Shown here in pieces: positions 36,259-47,808 of a stretch of 64,000 nucleotides of DNA (the first letter of the stretch is position 1; the number at the start of each line of letters is the position of its first letter). Made by a program: the position numbers and the translations under genes. Origin of the DNA: Tolypeutes matacus. Taxonomy: Eukaryota > Chordata > Mammalia > Cingulata > Chlamyphoridae. A model generated the notes under the pieces. That model did not search any database. It was not told where the DNA came from and saw only the letters and a list, made by a program, of their open reading frames with translations. The stretch spans positions 10,787,485 through 10,851,484 of the forward strand of contig JAKSZT010053881.1 of assembly GCA_026826555.1 (NCBI GenBank), in the 5' to 3' direction.

Positions 36259-36726
36259 CTAGAACCTTTGTTGTAATTTTTTGGTATTTCCTATGTATAG
36301 GATCATACCAGCTGCAAATAGCAAAGATTTTACTTCTTCCTTTCCAATTTGGACACCTTTTATTTTTTTGTCTTGCCAGACTGTTTTAGCTAGAACTTCT
36401 AACATTATATTGAACAACAGTGGTGACAGTGGGCATCCTTGTCTTGTTCCCCATCTCAACAGGAAAGCTTTCTGTCTTTCACCATTGAGTATAATGTTAG
36501 CTGTGGGTTTTTTGTATATGCCTTTTATCATGTTGAAAAAGTTTCCTTCTATTGCTGTCTTTTGGAGTGTTTTTATCAAAAAAAGATGCTGGATTTTGTC
36601 AGATGCCTTTTCTGTATCAATTGGGATGATCATGTAGTTTTTCTTCTTTGTTTTATTAATGGGGTATATTATACTGATTGATTTTCTTGTGTTGAACCAC
36701 CCTTGCATGCCTTGCATAAAACCCAC
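36259..36726 (-). pseudogene. L1 ORF2 reverse-transcriptase fragment
   Basis: A 155-codon frame on the minus strand holds RT motifs in order: the DTEKASDKI stretch, [17 protein letters not shown] and a block where the catalytic FADD should stand. There the sequence reads FAAG, so both catalytic aspartates are lost. Frame 35877-36179 on the same strand ([15 protein letters not shown]) continues ORF2 in another frame. It belongs to the L1 at 33301-41045 and cannot encode an active enzyme. Confidence 0.8.
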
Positions 36727-36750
36727 TTGATCGTGGTGAATAATTCTTTT

Positions 36751-36861
36751 GTTTTTTTTTTTAATATATTTTTTAATTTTTTAGGAGGTACCAGGAATTG
36801 AACCCAGGGCCTCGTACATGTGAAGCAGGTGCTCAACCACTTTAGCTATACCTGCTCCCCT
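36751..36861 (-). mobile_element. DAS-like SINE, antisense
   Basis: A T-rich run is followed by 'aggaattgaacccagggcct' and 'gctcaaccactttagctata'. The target duplication 'tgaataattcttt' occurs at about 36737 and 36862. It sits in L1 ORF2. Confidence 0.85.
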
Positions 36862-38137
36862 TGAATAATTCTTTAATGTGTTGTTGGATTCAATTAGTGA
36901 ATATTTTGTTGAGAATTTTTGCATTCATATTCATTACGGAAATGAGTGTGTAATTTCCTTTTTTGGTAATATCTTTATCTGGGATTTTAATTTTGGGGAG
37001 TTGTTTGATGAGTCTTTCAATCTCTTTGCTTGTGATTGGTCTGTTGAGATCTTCTGTGTCTTATAGGGTCAGTGTAGATTGTTTTTATGTGCCTAGGAGT
37101 CTAGGTTGTTGGCATGCAGTTCTTCATAGAGTCCTCTTATGATGATCTCTTTTATTTCTGTGGGGTCAGTAGTAATGTCCCCATTTTTGTTTCTGATTTT
37201 ATTTGTATCTTCTCTCTTTTTTGGTCAGTATAGCTAAGTGTTTGTCAATTTTGTTGATCTTTATGAAGAACCAACTTTTGGTTTTGTTACTTCTCACTAT
37301 TGTTTTTTGGGGGTTCTCAATTTCATTTATTTCTGCTCTGATCTTGGTTATTTCATTCTTTCTTCTTGCTATGGTCATAGTTTGCTGTTCTTTTTCTGCT
37401 TCCTCAAGCTGTGTAGTTGTTGATTTTTAGCTCTTTCTTCTTCTGGTTTTTTGTTTTGTTTTGTTTTTTCTTCTTTTTTAATGTAAGCATTAAGGGCCAT
37501 AAATTTCCCTCTCAGCAGTGCTTTTGCTTCATCACATAGGTTCTGATATGTTGTTTTCTTGTTTTCATTCTTCTTGAGATATTTATTAATTTCTCTTGCA
37601 GTTTCTTCTTTGACCTTCTGGTTATTTAAGAGTGTGTTATGTAATCTCTATATATTTGTGAATTTTTCCTTTTTCTGCCTGTTGTTGATTACCAGCTTTA
37701 TTCCATTATGATCAGAGAAAATGCTTTGTATAATTTCAGTCTTTTTAAATTTATCGAGATCTGCTTTGTGACCCAACATATGGTTTATCCTGGAGAAAGA
37801 TCCATGAGCACTTGAAAAGAATGTATTTCCTGCTGTTTTGGGGGTGCAATGTTTTGTTTATGTCTATTAGGTTTAGTTCGTTTATCATATTATTCAAGTT
37901 CTCTGTTTCTTTATTGATCCCCTGCCCACATGATCTATCCAATGATGAGAGTGGTGTATTGAAGCTTCAACTATTATTGTAGAGACATCTATTTCTCCCT
38001 TCAGTTTTGTCAGTGTTTGCCTCATGTAATTTGGGACATCCTGGTTAGATGCATATGCATTTATGATTTTTATTTCCTCCTGGTGATTTGCCCCTTTTAT
38101 TAGCATTTAATGACTTTCCTTGTCTGTAATGAAACCT

Positions 38138-38634
38138 TTGCTTATTTATTTATTTATTTCCCCTGTACCTCCCTCCCCCCCGCTGTTTTGCACTCGCTGT
38201 CTGCTCTCTGTGTGTTCTACTGTGTCTGCTTGTCTTCTCTTTAGGTGGCACCAGGAACCAATCTGGGGCCTTCCAGAGTGGGAGAGAGGCACTAAATCTC
38301 TTGTGCCACCTCAGCTCCCTGGTCTGCGCATCTCTTCTTGTCTCTCTTCTGTGTCTCTTTTTTGTTGCGTTATCTTGCTGCGCCAGCTCTCCATGCAGGC
38401 CAGCATTCTGTGTGAGCCAGCACTCCTGCGTTGGCCTACACTCTTGGGCGGGCCAGCACTCCTGCACAGGCCAGCAGTCCACGTGGGCCAGTTCTCCTCT
38501 TGGGCCAGCTCTCCACTCACACCAACTTGCTGCACGGGCCAGCTTGCCTTTCACCAGGAGGCCCTGGGAATAGAATTGTGGATCTCCTATATTGTAGACA
38601 GAAGCCCAATCACTTAAGCCACATCTGTTTCCCA
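38138..38634 (-). mobile_element. Long SINE with an internal minisatellite, antisense
   Basis: From its A-rich tail (38148-38160) the element reads toward a head complement 'agccacatctgtttccc' at 38620. It contains a tRNA-like half near 38250-38320 and another near 38555-38630. Between them, at 38383-38545, about nine 17-18-bp units with the core 'ggccagc' stand in tandem. It lies within L1 ORF2. Confidence 0.75.
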
Positions 38635-38975
38635 ACATCTTTACTTTTATAGCCTATTCAATCTGATGTAAGTATAGCTACTTAGCTTTCTTTTTTGGTT
38701 ACTGCATGCACAGAATATCTTTTTCCAGCCTTTCACTTTCAGTCTATTTGTATCCTTGGGTCTAAGGTGAGTTTCTTGTAGAGAGCACACAGATGGTTTT
38801 TATATTCTTATCCATTCTGCCAGTCTGTGTCTTTTGATTGGGGAGTTTAACCCATTGACATTCTATATTATTACTGTTAAGGCAGGTCTTATTTCACCCA
38901 TTTTGACCTTTGGGTTTTAGCTGTCATATCTTGTTTTCTCCACTCTTTTTACACTTGTAGTTCCCATAAGGGAAC

Positions 38976-39224
38976 TTATTTACATAAGATCTGCTGTTTT
39001 TCTATGTATACGTTAAATTCTTCTTTGTGCTCACTCAATGTCTTATTGATGTCTTTAATCTCTTTAGCCATTTCATTGAATTTATTAAGGAGATTTGTTT
39101 GAACATCTATAATTAGTTGTCTCAACTCCTTTATGTCACCTGCAGGCTTAATTTGTCCCTTTGACTGGGCCAGATCTTCCTGTTTCTTGGTATGGATTGT
39201 AATTTTTTGTTGGTGTCTCGGCAT
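38976..39224 (-). pseudogene. L1 ORF1 N-terminal fragment
   Basis: An 82-codon frame on the minus strand begins MPRHQQKITIHTKKQEDLAQ and shows the coiled-coil motif KEIKDINKTLSEHKEEF. It resembles the ORF1 start at 18974. The rest of ORF1 is missing between here and the ORF2 text near 38880, so the ORF1 region has an internal deletion. Confidence 0.75.
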
Positions 39225-39479
39225 CTGATTTATTAGATGTGTTTATTCTTTGCCCCTTTTCTCTCTTTAGTCTAGGGCTTTCTATTTGATTGACTTTGTG
39301 CTACAGCCCCTCTTTAATACTTGGTTCAACTTAATTTCGAAGTTTATAGTGACTCATGTTTAGCCAATCTGAATTCTTTCAGCACTTTTTCATCTGTTTC
39401 TTGCCCTATCTCCCTTCCTCATTGTGGAATAGGAGCCGAGGATATGGTTGGTACTATAAGCCATGGAGGCTGAAGGTGC

Positions 39480-40480
39480 CCACATTGCCCCAGGAACAAT
39501 GAACTTCTCTCACCTTTCTTTCCTCCCAGGGTAGGGACGGAGCTGCAGCCATGTGTCATCATTCAAGTCGTACAGACCAAGACCATCTGTAGTTGCCTGG
39601 AGAGACTGATGAAGCTCCATGCCCCTTTTCACTTGCCTCGGGCAGAGATGGAGCCACAGTTGTGGGCAGCAAATTAAGCCGTGAGAGTCAAAACTGACCT
39701 CAGTTGCCCAGGTAGACTGGTGAAGCACCAGGCCCCCTCCTCCCCTGCCAAAGGTGGTAATGGAGCCTCCAGGGTGCCCAGGAGTCTAGTCTGTGAAGGC
39801 CAAAAGTGATTACAGTTGCCTGGAAAGGGTCCTCCTGTATTAGGGGTGGGATGGAGCCAAAGGAGTGCCTAACACTCTAGTCTGTGCAGACCAAAAATGC
39901 TTTCAGTTGCCTGGAGAGGCTGAGGAAACCCTGCCTACTCTCCTATTCTATTGGGGGAGGAGATGTAGCCACAGGTTTACCCACCAGTTTGGTCTGTGTG
40001 GGGTGAAAGCAGCTGCAGTTGCCCAGAGAGGCTGAGGGAACACTGTCCCTTTTGCTCTGTCAGGGGCAGTAATGGATCCACAGAAGTGCCCAACACTCTA
40101 GTCTGTGCAGGCCAAAAGCACCTGCAGTTGCTGGGAGAGGTTGAGGAAATACCCCTCCCATCCTGTCCTTTCGGGGGCAGGGTTGGAGCCACAGATTTGT
40201 CCAATAATCTAGTTTGTGTGGGCTGAAAGCAGCTGCAGTTGCCTGGGGAGACTGAGGGAGCACTGTCCCTTCTGCCCTGTCAGGGGCGGGGATGGATCGA
40301 TGAATGCCCAACACTCTAGTCCATGCGGGCCAAAAACGCTTGTAGTTGCCTGGAGCAGTTGAGAAAACACCGCCCCCTTCCTATCCTATTGGGGGGCAGA
40401 GATGTATCCACAGGTTTGTCCATTAATTAGTCTGTGTGGGCAAGAAAGTGCCTGCAGTTGCCTGGAGAGGTTGCTGCAGG
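39480..40480 (-). repeat. Tandem ~110-bp repeats in the L1 5' UTR
   Basis: A 'agttgcctgg'-type core recurs nine times, at 39591, 39702, 39814, 39905, 40017, 40126, 40237, 40344 and 40456. The steps are 111, 112, 91, 112, 109, 111, 107 and 112. From 39905 two kinds of unit alternate: one with 'gccaaaa' before the core and one with 'gaaagcagctgcag'. This gives a higher-order period of about 220. The array lies where an L1 promoter should be. Confidence 0.88.
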
Positions 40481-41045
40481 GTCCTGTCAGCTTCCTCCAT
40501 GCTGGAGGTGGGCCTGGAGCCTAGGCTAGGGCTGCAATCTGACCTGGGTGGAAAGAACCTGGTCCCTACCTTCACTGTGATATTCGATCAGCTCCACTTT
40601 TCCTCATGCCAGGGCTGGAGTTAAAATGTAGGCTTCCAGCCTCTTTCTGACTTGGATAGGTTCAAACTTTAGCTGTTCTTAGGATTGGACTTTAGCCCGC
40701 CAAATTTACTAATGAGTAGCTGTAATTGGTGCCCAACCATTTCATCCTCTCCTATTTTTGGGAAATGGAGCTTCCAACTCCAGCCGGGGAATAGCTCCTG
40801 AGGTGGCTTGCACCACCAATGGAGGATGAGCACAGGCCTCTGCGGCATGGAGTTTTCTACTCATGAATCTTCACTACAGATGAGCAATCTCCTCCTTCTG
40901 TTCTTCCAGCGATGTTGCAGGGTGCTCTTCAGGTCTCCTGGGCCCCCCAAATAGGTGATTTAGATAGCTCTAGCTGATTACTAACTGCCCTATAGGAGGA
41001 ACTGTCTGTTGGAACTTCCATCTCTGCTGCCATCTTGCCCCCTCC

Positions 41046-41283
41046 CCTTCCATATCTTTTAAAATGTGTTCTTCAGATTCTAGGAGATGCCACATGGTCC
41101 AGGGAAGTACACAGAATTTGGCATCATTTGCACCTGGAATGAAATCTAGTTCTGTTTACTTTCAAGTTAAGTGACCTTGGGCAAGTCTCTTAACCTCCCT
41201 AATCTTCCATCATATCATCTGGAAAACTCCTCCCCATCTACTTATCTCATGTGGTTGCTGCTTTTGATCAAATGAGATTGTTC
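41046..41283 (+). repeat. MIR-containing segment beyond the L1 5' end
   Basis: A MIR in sense orientation is readable ('aagtgaccttgggcaagtct', 'cttaacctccctaatcttcc', 'gatcaaatgagattgttc'). It stands between the 5' end of the younger antisense L1 and the point where the older L1 text resumes. Its presence inside an L1 younger than MIR needs explaining; see the finding on a possible 5' transduction. Confidence 0.65.
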
Positions 41284-43756
41284 TGAATATATTTTTCCAT
41301 GTATTTTCTTTGTGGTTACTGTGGGGTTAAAATTTATCCTCCTAAATATATAACAACCATATTTTATTTGATACTAGCTTATCTTCAATAACATATACAC
41401 TCTTCCTATACCCCCAGTCCCTCACCTTTTTTTCTTGTTGCAAATTATATGTTTGTTTATTATATGTCCAAAACCATCAGTTTATCATTACTTTTATGCA
41501 TTTACCTTTTAGCACCTTTACCAGATTTATTTCTTTATGCTCTTTTTATCCACTGTCTTTTTATCACTTTCCTTTCAGTCTGAATAACTCCCTTTATCAT
41601 TGCTTGAAGGACTTGTCTAGTGGCCATGAAATCTGGGAGTTTTTATCTGGGAATGTCTTAATCTCTCCCTGATTTTTGAAAGAAAGAATGAATTGCTGGG
41701 TATAAAATTATTGGTTGGCAATTGTTTTCTGTTGGCACTTTAAATATTTCATTCTAGTGCCTTCTTATCTCCATGGTTTCTGATGAGAAATCTGTACTTA
41801 ATCTTATTGGATTTCCTTTGTACATAACTCCTTCCTTTTCTCTTGCAGCTTTCAGAACTCTCTCCTTGTCCTTTGAATTGGACAATTTGGTTTCTGTGTG
41901 TCTGGGCTTGTCTCTTTGAATTTATCCTGCTTGGAGGTTGTTGAGCTTCTTGCATGTGCATATTCATATCTTTCATTAAATTTGGGAAGTTTTCTGATAT
42001 CATTTCTTTCATTATTCCTTCTGCCCCTTTCTTTCTTTTTTCTGCTTCTGGGATTCCCATAATGAGTATATCAGTATGCTTGCTGGTAGCCCATAGGTCT
42101 ATCTCTGTTCATTCTTTTTTATTTTTCTTTCTGTTCTTCATCCTGAATCATTTCATTTATCTTTGAGATCACTGATTCTTTCTTCTGCCACCTCTAATCT
42201 GCCATTGAAACCATCCAGAGTAGTTTTCATTTCAGTTATTTTCTTCTTCAACTTCAATTTTTCTCATGAAGGATTCCCATATTGTTCATTCATTATTTTC
42301 CTCATATGCTTTAGTTATTTCTTCATATTTCCCTTTAACTTCTTGAGCATAGTGAGGACCATATTTTTAAAGTCTCTGTTCAGCATGTCCAAAGTCTGGT
42401 CTTTTCATTGATGATTTCTGGATTTTTATCTTGTGCCTTTGAATAGGCCATCATTTCGTATTTCTTTGTTTGTCTTGTAATATTTTGTTGCACATTGTAG
42501 AATTAATATTTTAAAGTGTTAACTCTGGGGTTTAGTCCCTCAGATGTCTGTTCCTTAGTTTGAGTCCAGCTAGTGATATGATAGATTTTTTGAATACCAG
42601 GAGTTAATCGAAACAAACAAACCAAGGTAAAAAGCACCTTTCACTCCCTTTGCAAGTTGGCCTTGCTTTGAATAGTGGTTTCCTTCAGAGTTTAGCCCTT
42701 CCATCAAGAAAATCAGCCTGAGGCAAATGGGCAGTACTGGGTCCTCTCTGTCTTATCTGAGCCTGCATGGAACCAGTGCCAGGTAGCCTGCTTCTTTTCA
42801 TTGGCTTGTGCTTGCTAGGAGCCTTACAGGAGTTTGCATGAATGCCCCCTCAGCTCCCTTTGAAATAGACTCCTCCCTCTCCTGGATGCTCTCTTAAGTT
42901 ACTTAATGCAGATAGTCCTTTGCCTCAGGCTGCTTCACCTTAATTGTTTCTCACACTGTCTCAGCTGTCTGCAAGCCTCTTTCTGCCCTCAGGACAAACT
43001 CTGGGATGGTGAGTCCATGACATATTTCTCTGCTCAGTCTCTCAAACTTCTACAGGATAGATTAGCACTGACATACATGCACTCCAGGGTGTACACAGTT
43101 TCCACTCTGCTTCCTCTGGAATAGGGCCAAGGACCCACAGTGAGGGCACAAGCTGGCTCCATCCTGCATTTTGGAGAAAGTGGGAGAGGGACCAGCAAGG
43201 CTGCTGGGAGCTTCTCCTATGGCTTTTGAAGCTGTGTTTTCTTGATTAAGCATTTGCCCAATTAATGCAGCCTTTTAACCTTCTCTGTACTTTTGAAGAC
43301 AGTTACTGTGTTTAAGATTCCTCTGCAGTCTTTGTCCTAGAGAGCTCGGAACAATGGTTGCCCTCAGATCCAGTGGTCTGAAGTAGGTAATCAAAGGTGG
43401 AGATCTGGTTCAGACTACACAACCCAGGAGTTTGGAGGACTAGGTCTTTATGTCCCTCTCTGGTACCAGCAGCCAGTTGCACCAGGAGCCCAAGCTCCAG
43501 TCCCCACTGCTGCTGCCACGAGGCTGGGGGAAGGGGAATGGTAGCCACTGCAGAGGGAGTGAAACTCACCACTATGTTTCCCAATTTACCAACCTTCTGC
43601 TCCTCCCTGGATGCTGCACAGTGTTCCACTAGAATCTGAAGTTTCAAAGTTAGTTGATTTAGATAGTTCCTGGCAGTTCAATAGTTTTTTTGTTTGTTTA
43701 TTTGTTTTTTGAGGAACTGATTCCTGGAGCTTCCTGCTTCACCATCTTTCCACAAG
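41284..43756 (-). mobile_element. Old L1 ORF1 and 5' UTR, antisense
   Basis: This is the complement of the inter-ORF region, ORF1 (41749-42060 still reads IPEAEKRKKGAEGIMKEMIS on the minus strand) and a long 5' UTR. It ends in 'ctgcttcaccatctttcc', which is the complement of the start of an old L1. It continues the L1 text that stops at 33300. No full ORF1 remains. Confidence 0.75.
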
Positions 43757-43774
43757 CATCAGTTAAGCTTTAAC

Positions 43775-45010
43775 AAAGGTACATAGTTCAATTGAGAGAG
43801 ATAATTTTTCAACAAATGATGCTGAAATAATGGGACATCAATATGCACAAAAATGGAACCTTAATGTATATCTCATAACTTATACAAAAATTAATTCAAA
43901 TTTGATCATAGACTTAAATATTAAAAGACTACAAAACTCCTCTTAGAAGAAAATATAGGAGAAAGTTGGAGAAAGTCTTTGTGATCTTAGGTTAAGTAAA
44001 GAGTTCTTAGATATGATAGAAAAAACACTATCTACAAAAGAAAAAACTGAAAAACTAGACTTAATCAGAATTAAACATTTTTAATTTAAAGGCACTGTTA
44101 AGAGAAGCTACAGACTGAAATAAATACTTGTAAATAATGTATCTGCCAAAGACTTGTAGCCAACATGTATAAAGAACTCTCAAAATTCATCAATAAAGAA
44201 ACAACCCAGTTTTTGATGATTTGAACAGATACGTCATCCAAAAAAAAAAAAAAATTCAGATGGCAAATAAGCACATGCAAATATGTTCAACAGATTGGGG
44301 AGATAAAAATTAAAAACACAATTAGATAGCGCTACATACCTAATAGAATGCCTTAAAAAAGAGAATAATTGCCAATACCGAATGCTAGTTAGGATGCAGT
44401 ATGACTGGAAATTTCATGTATTGTTGGTAGGAATGCAAAATGCTGCAGCTACTCTCAATAAGAGTTTGACATTTTTTAATAAAGTTACACATACACTTAA
44501 ATATGACCCAGCAATCACAGATATTTATCCTAGACAAATGAAAACTTTATGTTTACACTAAAACCTATACACATATCCTTATAGTAGAATAATTCATGGT
44601 CACCAAAAATAGGAAACAACCCAATGTCTTTCAGTGGGTAAAAGAATAAACTGTGATACTTCCATACAATGAAATACTATTCAGCAATAACAAGAAACAA
44701 TCTACTGATAGAGATAGAAACCATGGGTGAATTTCCAAGGCATTAACGCTAAAAGACAAAAGCCAATTTCAAAATGTGGCATACTGTACAATTCCATTTC
44801 TATGACAAAAAACTACAGGGATGGAGAGCAGTTCAGTGGTTCCTAGGGTTGGGGTAGATAAAGCGTTTGACCAGCCTGAGGGAATTTGGAGATGAAGTAA
44901 TTGTTCTGTATCCTGATTGTGGTGGATATTTCGTAAACCTATGCATATGTTTAAATTCCAAGTTGTACACCAAAAAAAAAAAGTGAATTTTACTATAAAT
45001 TAATTTTTAA
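43775..45010 (+). mobile_element. Old L1 3' end, sense
   Basis: On the + strand this reads the ORF2 C-terminus ('acttatacaaaaattaattc', 'gaatgcaaaatgctgcagct', 'tgacccagcaatcacagata') and the 3' UTR ('gtggttcctagggttggggt', 'gtggatatttcgtaaaccta'). It ends in an A run near 44982. It is strongly diverged. Confidence 0.8.
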
Positions 45011-45944
45011 AAGCTTACCACCTTAGAATTTTTGTAAAATCTGTTTATATCATGCCAGGCCAGTTGTATCCTTGCATAATTATATATAGAACACATACAC
45101 ACACACAGATAAACATAATTTGTAGTAGCTACATTTCAGAGTGGTTTCCATTTGAGTTTATTGCTTTTCAGAATTATAATTTTTAGTAAACTTCACTTTA
45201 AAGCTATTTTTCCATATTTTAGATTATTATTTTATAATGGCTTCTCAAAAGTGGAATTACTGGTTCAGAAGATAAAAATATTTTTCAAATGAGGAGTTTA
45301 TCCCAGATAAAATCTTCAGGGAGTAATCTGAGAGTGTCAGAAGTTCTAGGAAGAATTATACTTGATATCTCAAGCATTAAAATACTGTAGAGAATTGTCA
45401 GGATAGGTCTGTCAAGGGCCTCTAGTGATTGATGTTTCAGATTCTATGAAAATCTATTGTTATAACATCATTTAATCAGTTTACTCTTGAAATTCCAATG
45501 TATTTGTGTTTAGAAATTTTCTGAAAGTTATTGAAATTTTTAAATGTTTTTTTCTGTTGAAGTTAATCTCCTTGTAAAAAAAAATTTCCTTCTCCTTTTT
45601 TAAATAGAACCCAGAATTTTCTTTCAAATTCTTAATGGAAAGTTTAACTTTCAAATTCTGCTTTTTCTGGAATATTTTAAGTTAATTAAAAAGCCTCTAT
45701 GTCTAATCTGTTATTTGATTATTTTCATTTAATATTTATTTACCTATCAGTGTTCCTCAGTTTTAATATTTTCGAGTTAACCCTGTTGTTGCCTTATTCT
45801 TATGTATACATGTGTGTAATATATATGTATATTTACATATATTATTTCATACACGTATATATAGAGATATATACGTACCACACACATTACATGCATATAC
45901 ACATAGTAATTTCTTTAAATAGGTTTTCTTGACAGAATCTCTTG
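45011..45944 (+). other. Intron 8, near its end, AT-rich
   Basis: The part 45040-45310 may be more old L1. The part 45795-45905 is a TA/CA-rich run with inverted symmetry. I recognise nothing else. Confidence 0.4.
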
Positions 45945-46715
45945 CAAGTTTGATAACACCAAGTATTGGTGAAGTTGTAGGAAGTGAGAATACTTATATA
46001 TTGTTAGTGAAAGTATAAATTGATGCACTTTGAAGAGAAATACGTAGTGAGATTGGAAATGTGCATATCCTACAACCAGGAAGTCCACTTTTAGATGTTC
46101 TACTCAAGAGAAAATCTTATGTATGTACATAAAGAGATATGTACAGAGGGTGTGTTTGCAACCTTTGTTGTAATAATGAAAACGCACAAATTATCTGTCT
46201 CTGAGGATAGGAGTAGACAAACTGTAGTTTATCCTTACAATGGAATATTGAACTGCCATTAAAGTAAATGAACTAGATCCACATGTATCAACTTGGATAA
46301 ATGTCTAAAACAACATTGAGTGATAAAAGACAATTTGCCAGAACTTGCAGAAGCACTGCTATCATTTCTGTAAATTTCCAAAACTTTACATTACATATTG
46401 TTCATGGATATACATGCATATAATATATGTACATACATGTATTATACAAACAGTAAAATAACACACCAAAAAAATCATGTACAAGAATGAAACACACCAG
46501 AGAACTATACAGACCAATTTCAACCTAGTAGTTAGGTGAGAGGGGAGGGGAGAAGAGATGGGCATGTGATTTTATTTCTTCTCTGAAAAGAGGGAAACTG
46601 AAGGAAATGTGGCAAAATGCAAATTCTGTGTAATTTCAGTTATGTTCACATGATTACTATATTTTTTTCTGTATATTTAAAATGTTTCAAAATTTTAAAA
46701 AATTAATATGAAAAA
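45945..46715 (+). mobile_element. Very old L1 3' end, sense
   Basis: The text 'gataacaccaagtattggtg', 'acaaccaggaagtccacttt', 'acaatggaatattgaactgc' and 'aaaacaacattgagtgataa' follows the sense 3' end of very old L1 elements. It reaches almost to the acceptor of E9. Confidence 0.65.
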
Positions 46716-46738
46716 TCAAATCTTGTTTTTATGTTTAG

Positions 46739-46873
46739 CTTGAAGCTCAACTAGAGAAAAAAGACCAACAGTTTAAGGAACAAGAAAAGACTATGTCCAT
46801 GTTGCAACAAGATATCATATGTAAACAACACCATCTTGAATCACTAGATAGACTCTTGACGGAAAGCAAAGGG
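46739..46873 (+). CDS. CCDC18: CCDC18 exon E9
   Basis: This 135-nt, 45-codon exon is phase 0-0. Its acceptor is 'ttatgtttag' and its donor is 'gtaaaa'. The peptide runs [20 protein letters not shown] to [11 protein letters not shown], with IICKQHHLE in the middle. It is coiled coil throughout. The 19.1-kb intron before it is full of L1, while the intron after it is only 935 nt. Confidence 0.94.
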
Positions 46874-46920
46874 GTAAAATCATATTTATAAAAGTGCTAC
46901 TTAAAAGCTGACTAATTTTT

Positions 46921-47668
46921 AAAATATATATATATATATTAGAGAAGTTGTGAACTTACAAAACAATCATGCACAGTGTGCAGAACTCCCATACAACATC
47001 CTTCCACCAACATACTACATTGTTATGGAACATTTGTTGGGATTATAAGAGAACATTATTAGACTATTACCACTAACTGTTGTCTATAGCTTGCATTTGT
47101 TATATTTTTCCGTCCCCTCTATTATTAACACACTACCTTCTTTGACACTGATGCAAGAATATTGCAATATTTCTGTTAACTAAAGTCCATAAGTTACTTT
47201 AATTGTATTTTTCCCATGCATCACCATATTCACCACCTTGTAATAGTGATGTGCATTTGTTCTAGTTGATAGAAGAGCATATTTGTATTTATGCTATCAA
47301 CCACAATCTTCATCCACCTCCAGGCTCACTGTGTTACTCGGTTCCTAGATTATTCTCTAGTTTTCTTTAAATTGACATTTATGTCCCTAGACTACCCCTT
47401 TCAGCCACAATACCATTTATAAACCAGCCGTATTAGTTATTTACTAACTATAATGTATTACCATCAATTCTATCCATTTCCACACTTTTGCAGTCAAGCT
47501 AATTGAAAATTCTATATACGTTAAGCATCAATACCCCTTTTGAGTCCTCATCCTATCTCCTAGTTACCTATAGTCTAGGTTTTAACTCCATGTGTTTATT
47601 TTCATATTTAGTTCATATTAGTGAGACCATACAATATTTGTCCTATTGTATATGGCTTACTTCACTCT
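46921..47668 (-). mobile_element. L1 3'-UTR tail with an 18-bp TSD, antisense
   Basis: This 748-bp block matches the 3' UTR of the younger L1 at 33330-34260 ('cttacaaaacaatc', 'ccacaatcttcatccacctc', 'tagtgagaccatacaatatt'). A perfect 18-bp duplication, 'aaaagctgactaattttt', is at 46903-46920 and 47669-47686. It is a 5'-truncated L1 insertion; the expected T run is replaced by an AT repeat at 46921-46938. It makes up most of intron 9. Confidence 0.88.
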
Positions 47669-47808
47669 AAAAGCTGACTAATTTTTTAAGTTTATGTTTC
47701 TATACCATACCTTTAATTCTGATCAAATCATCAATTGTTCAGGAGCCCATTACTAATGCTAAAATGTTTAGCATTTATATTTTTGCTACCAATCTGTATG
47801 TTTTTCAG

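Larger units (their letters stand above)
33301..41045 (-). mobile_element. Nearly complete younger L1, antisense
   Basis: Reading along +, the complement order is 3' UTR (33301 to about 34560), ORF2 (about 34570-38880), a reduced ORF1 region (about 38930-39240) and 5' UTR (about 39240-41045). The 5' UTR ends in 'gccatcttgccccctcc', the complement of an L1 start. Three SINEs are inserted (35085, 36751, 38140); without them the L1 is about 6.7 kb. ORF1 is shortened, since only the N-terminal coiled-coil part is seen. The ORF2 catalytic motif is changed, so the copy is dead. Confidence 0.8.

Noticed and set aside
36259..36726. A host gene with a reverse-transcriptase domain
   Set aside because: The frame is a fragment of L1 ORF2 with flanking L1 text on both sides and a destroyed catalytic motif.
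38150..38638. A 162-residue Trp/Cys/Gly-rich protein, or its 165-residue plus-strand counterpart
   Set aside because: Both frames lie wholly within a SINE with an internal minisatellite; the repeats cause the periodic residues.
39977..40314. Overlapping frames of Gly/Pro/Thr-rich proteins as a repeat protein
   Set aside because: They arise from the ~110-bp noncoding tandem units of the L1 5' UTR.
39480..40480. A CRISPR-like array or a satellite
   Set aside because: Units are contiguous without spacers, and they sit at the 5' end of an L1.
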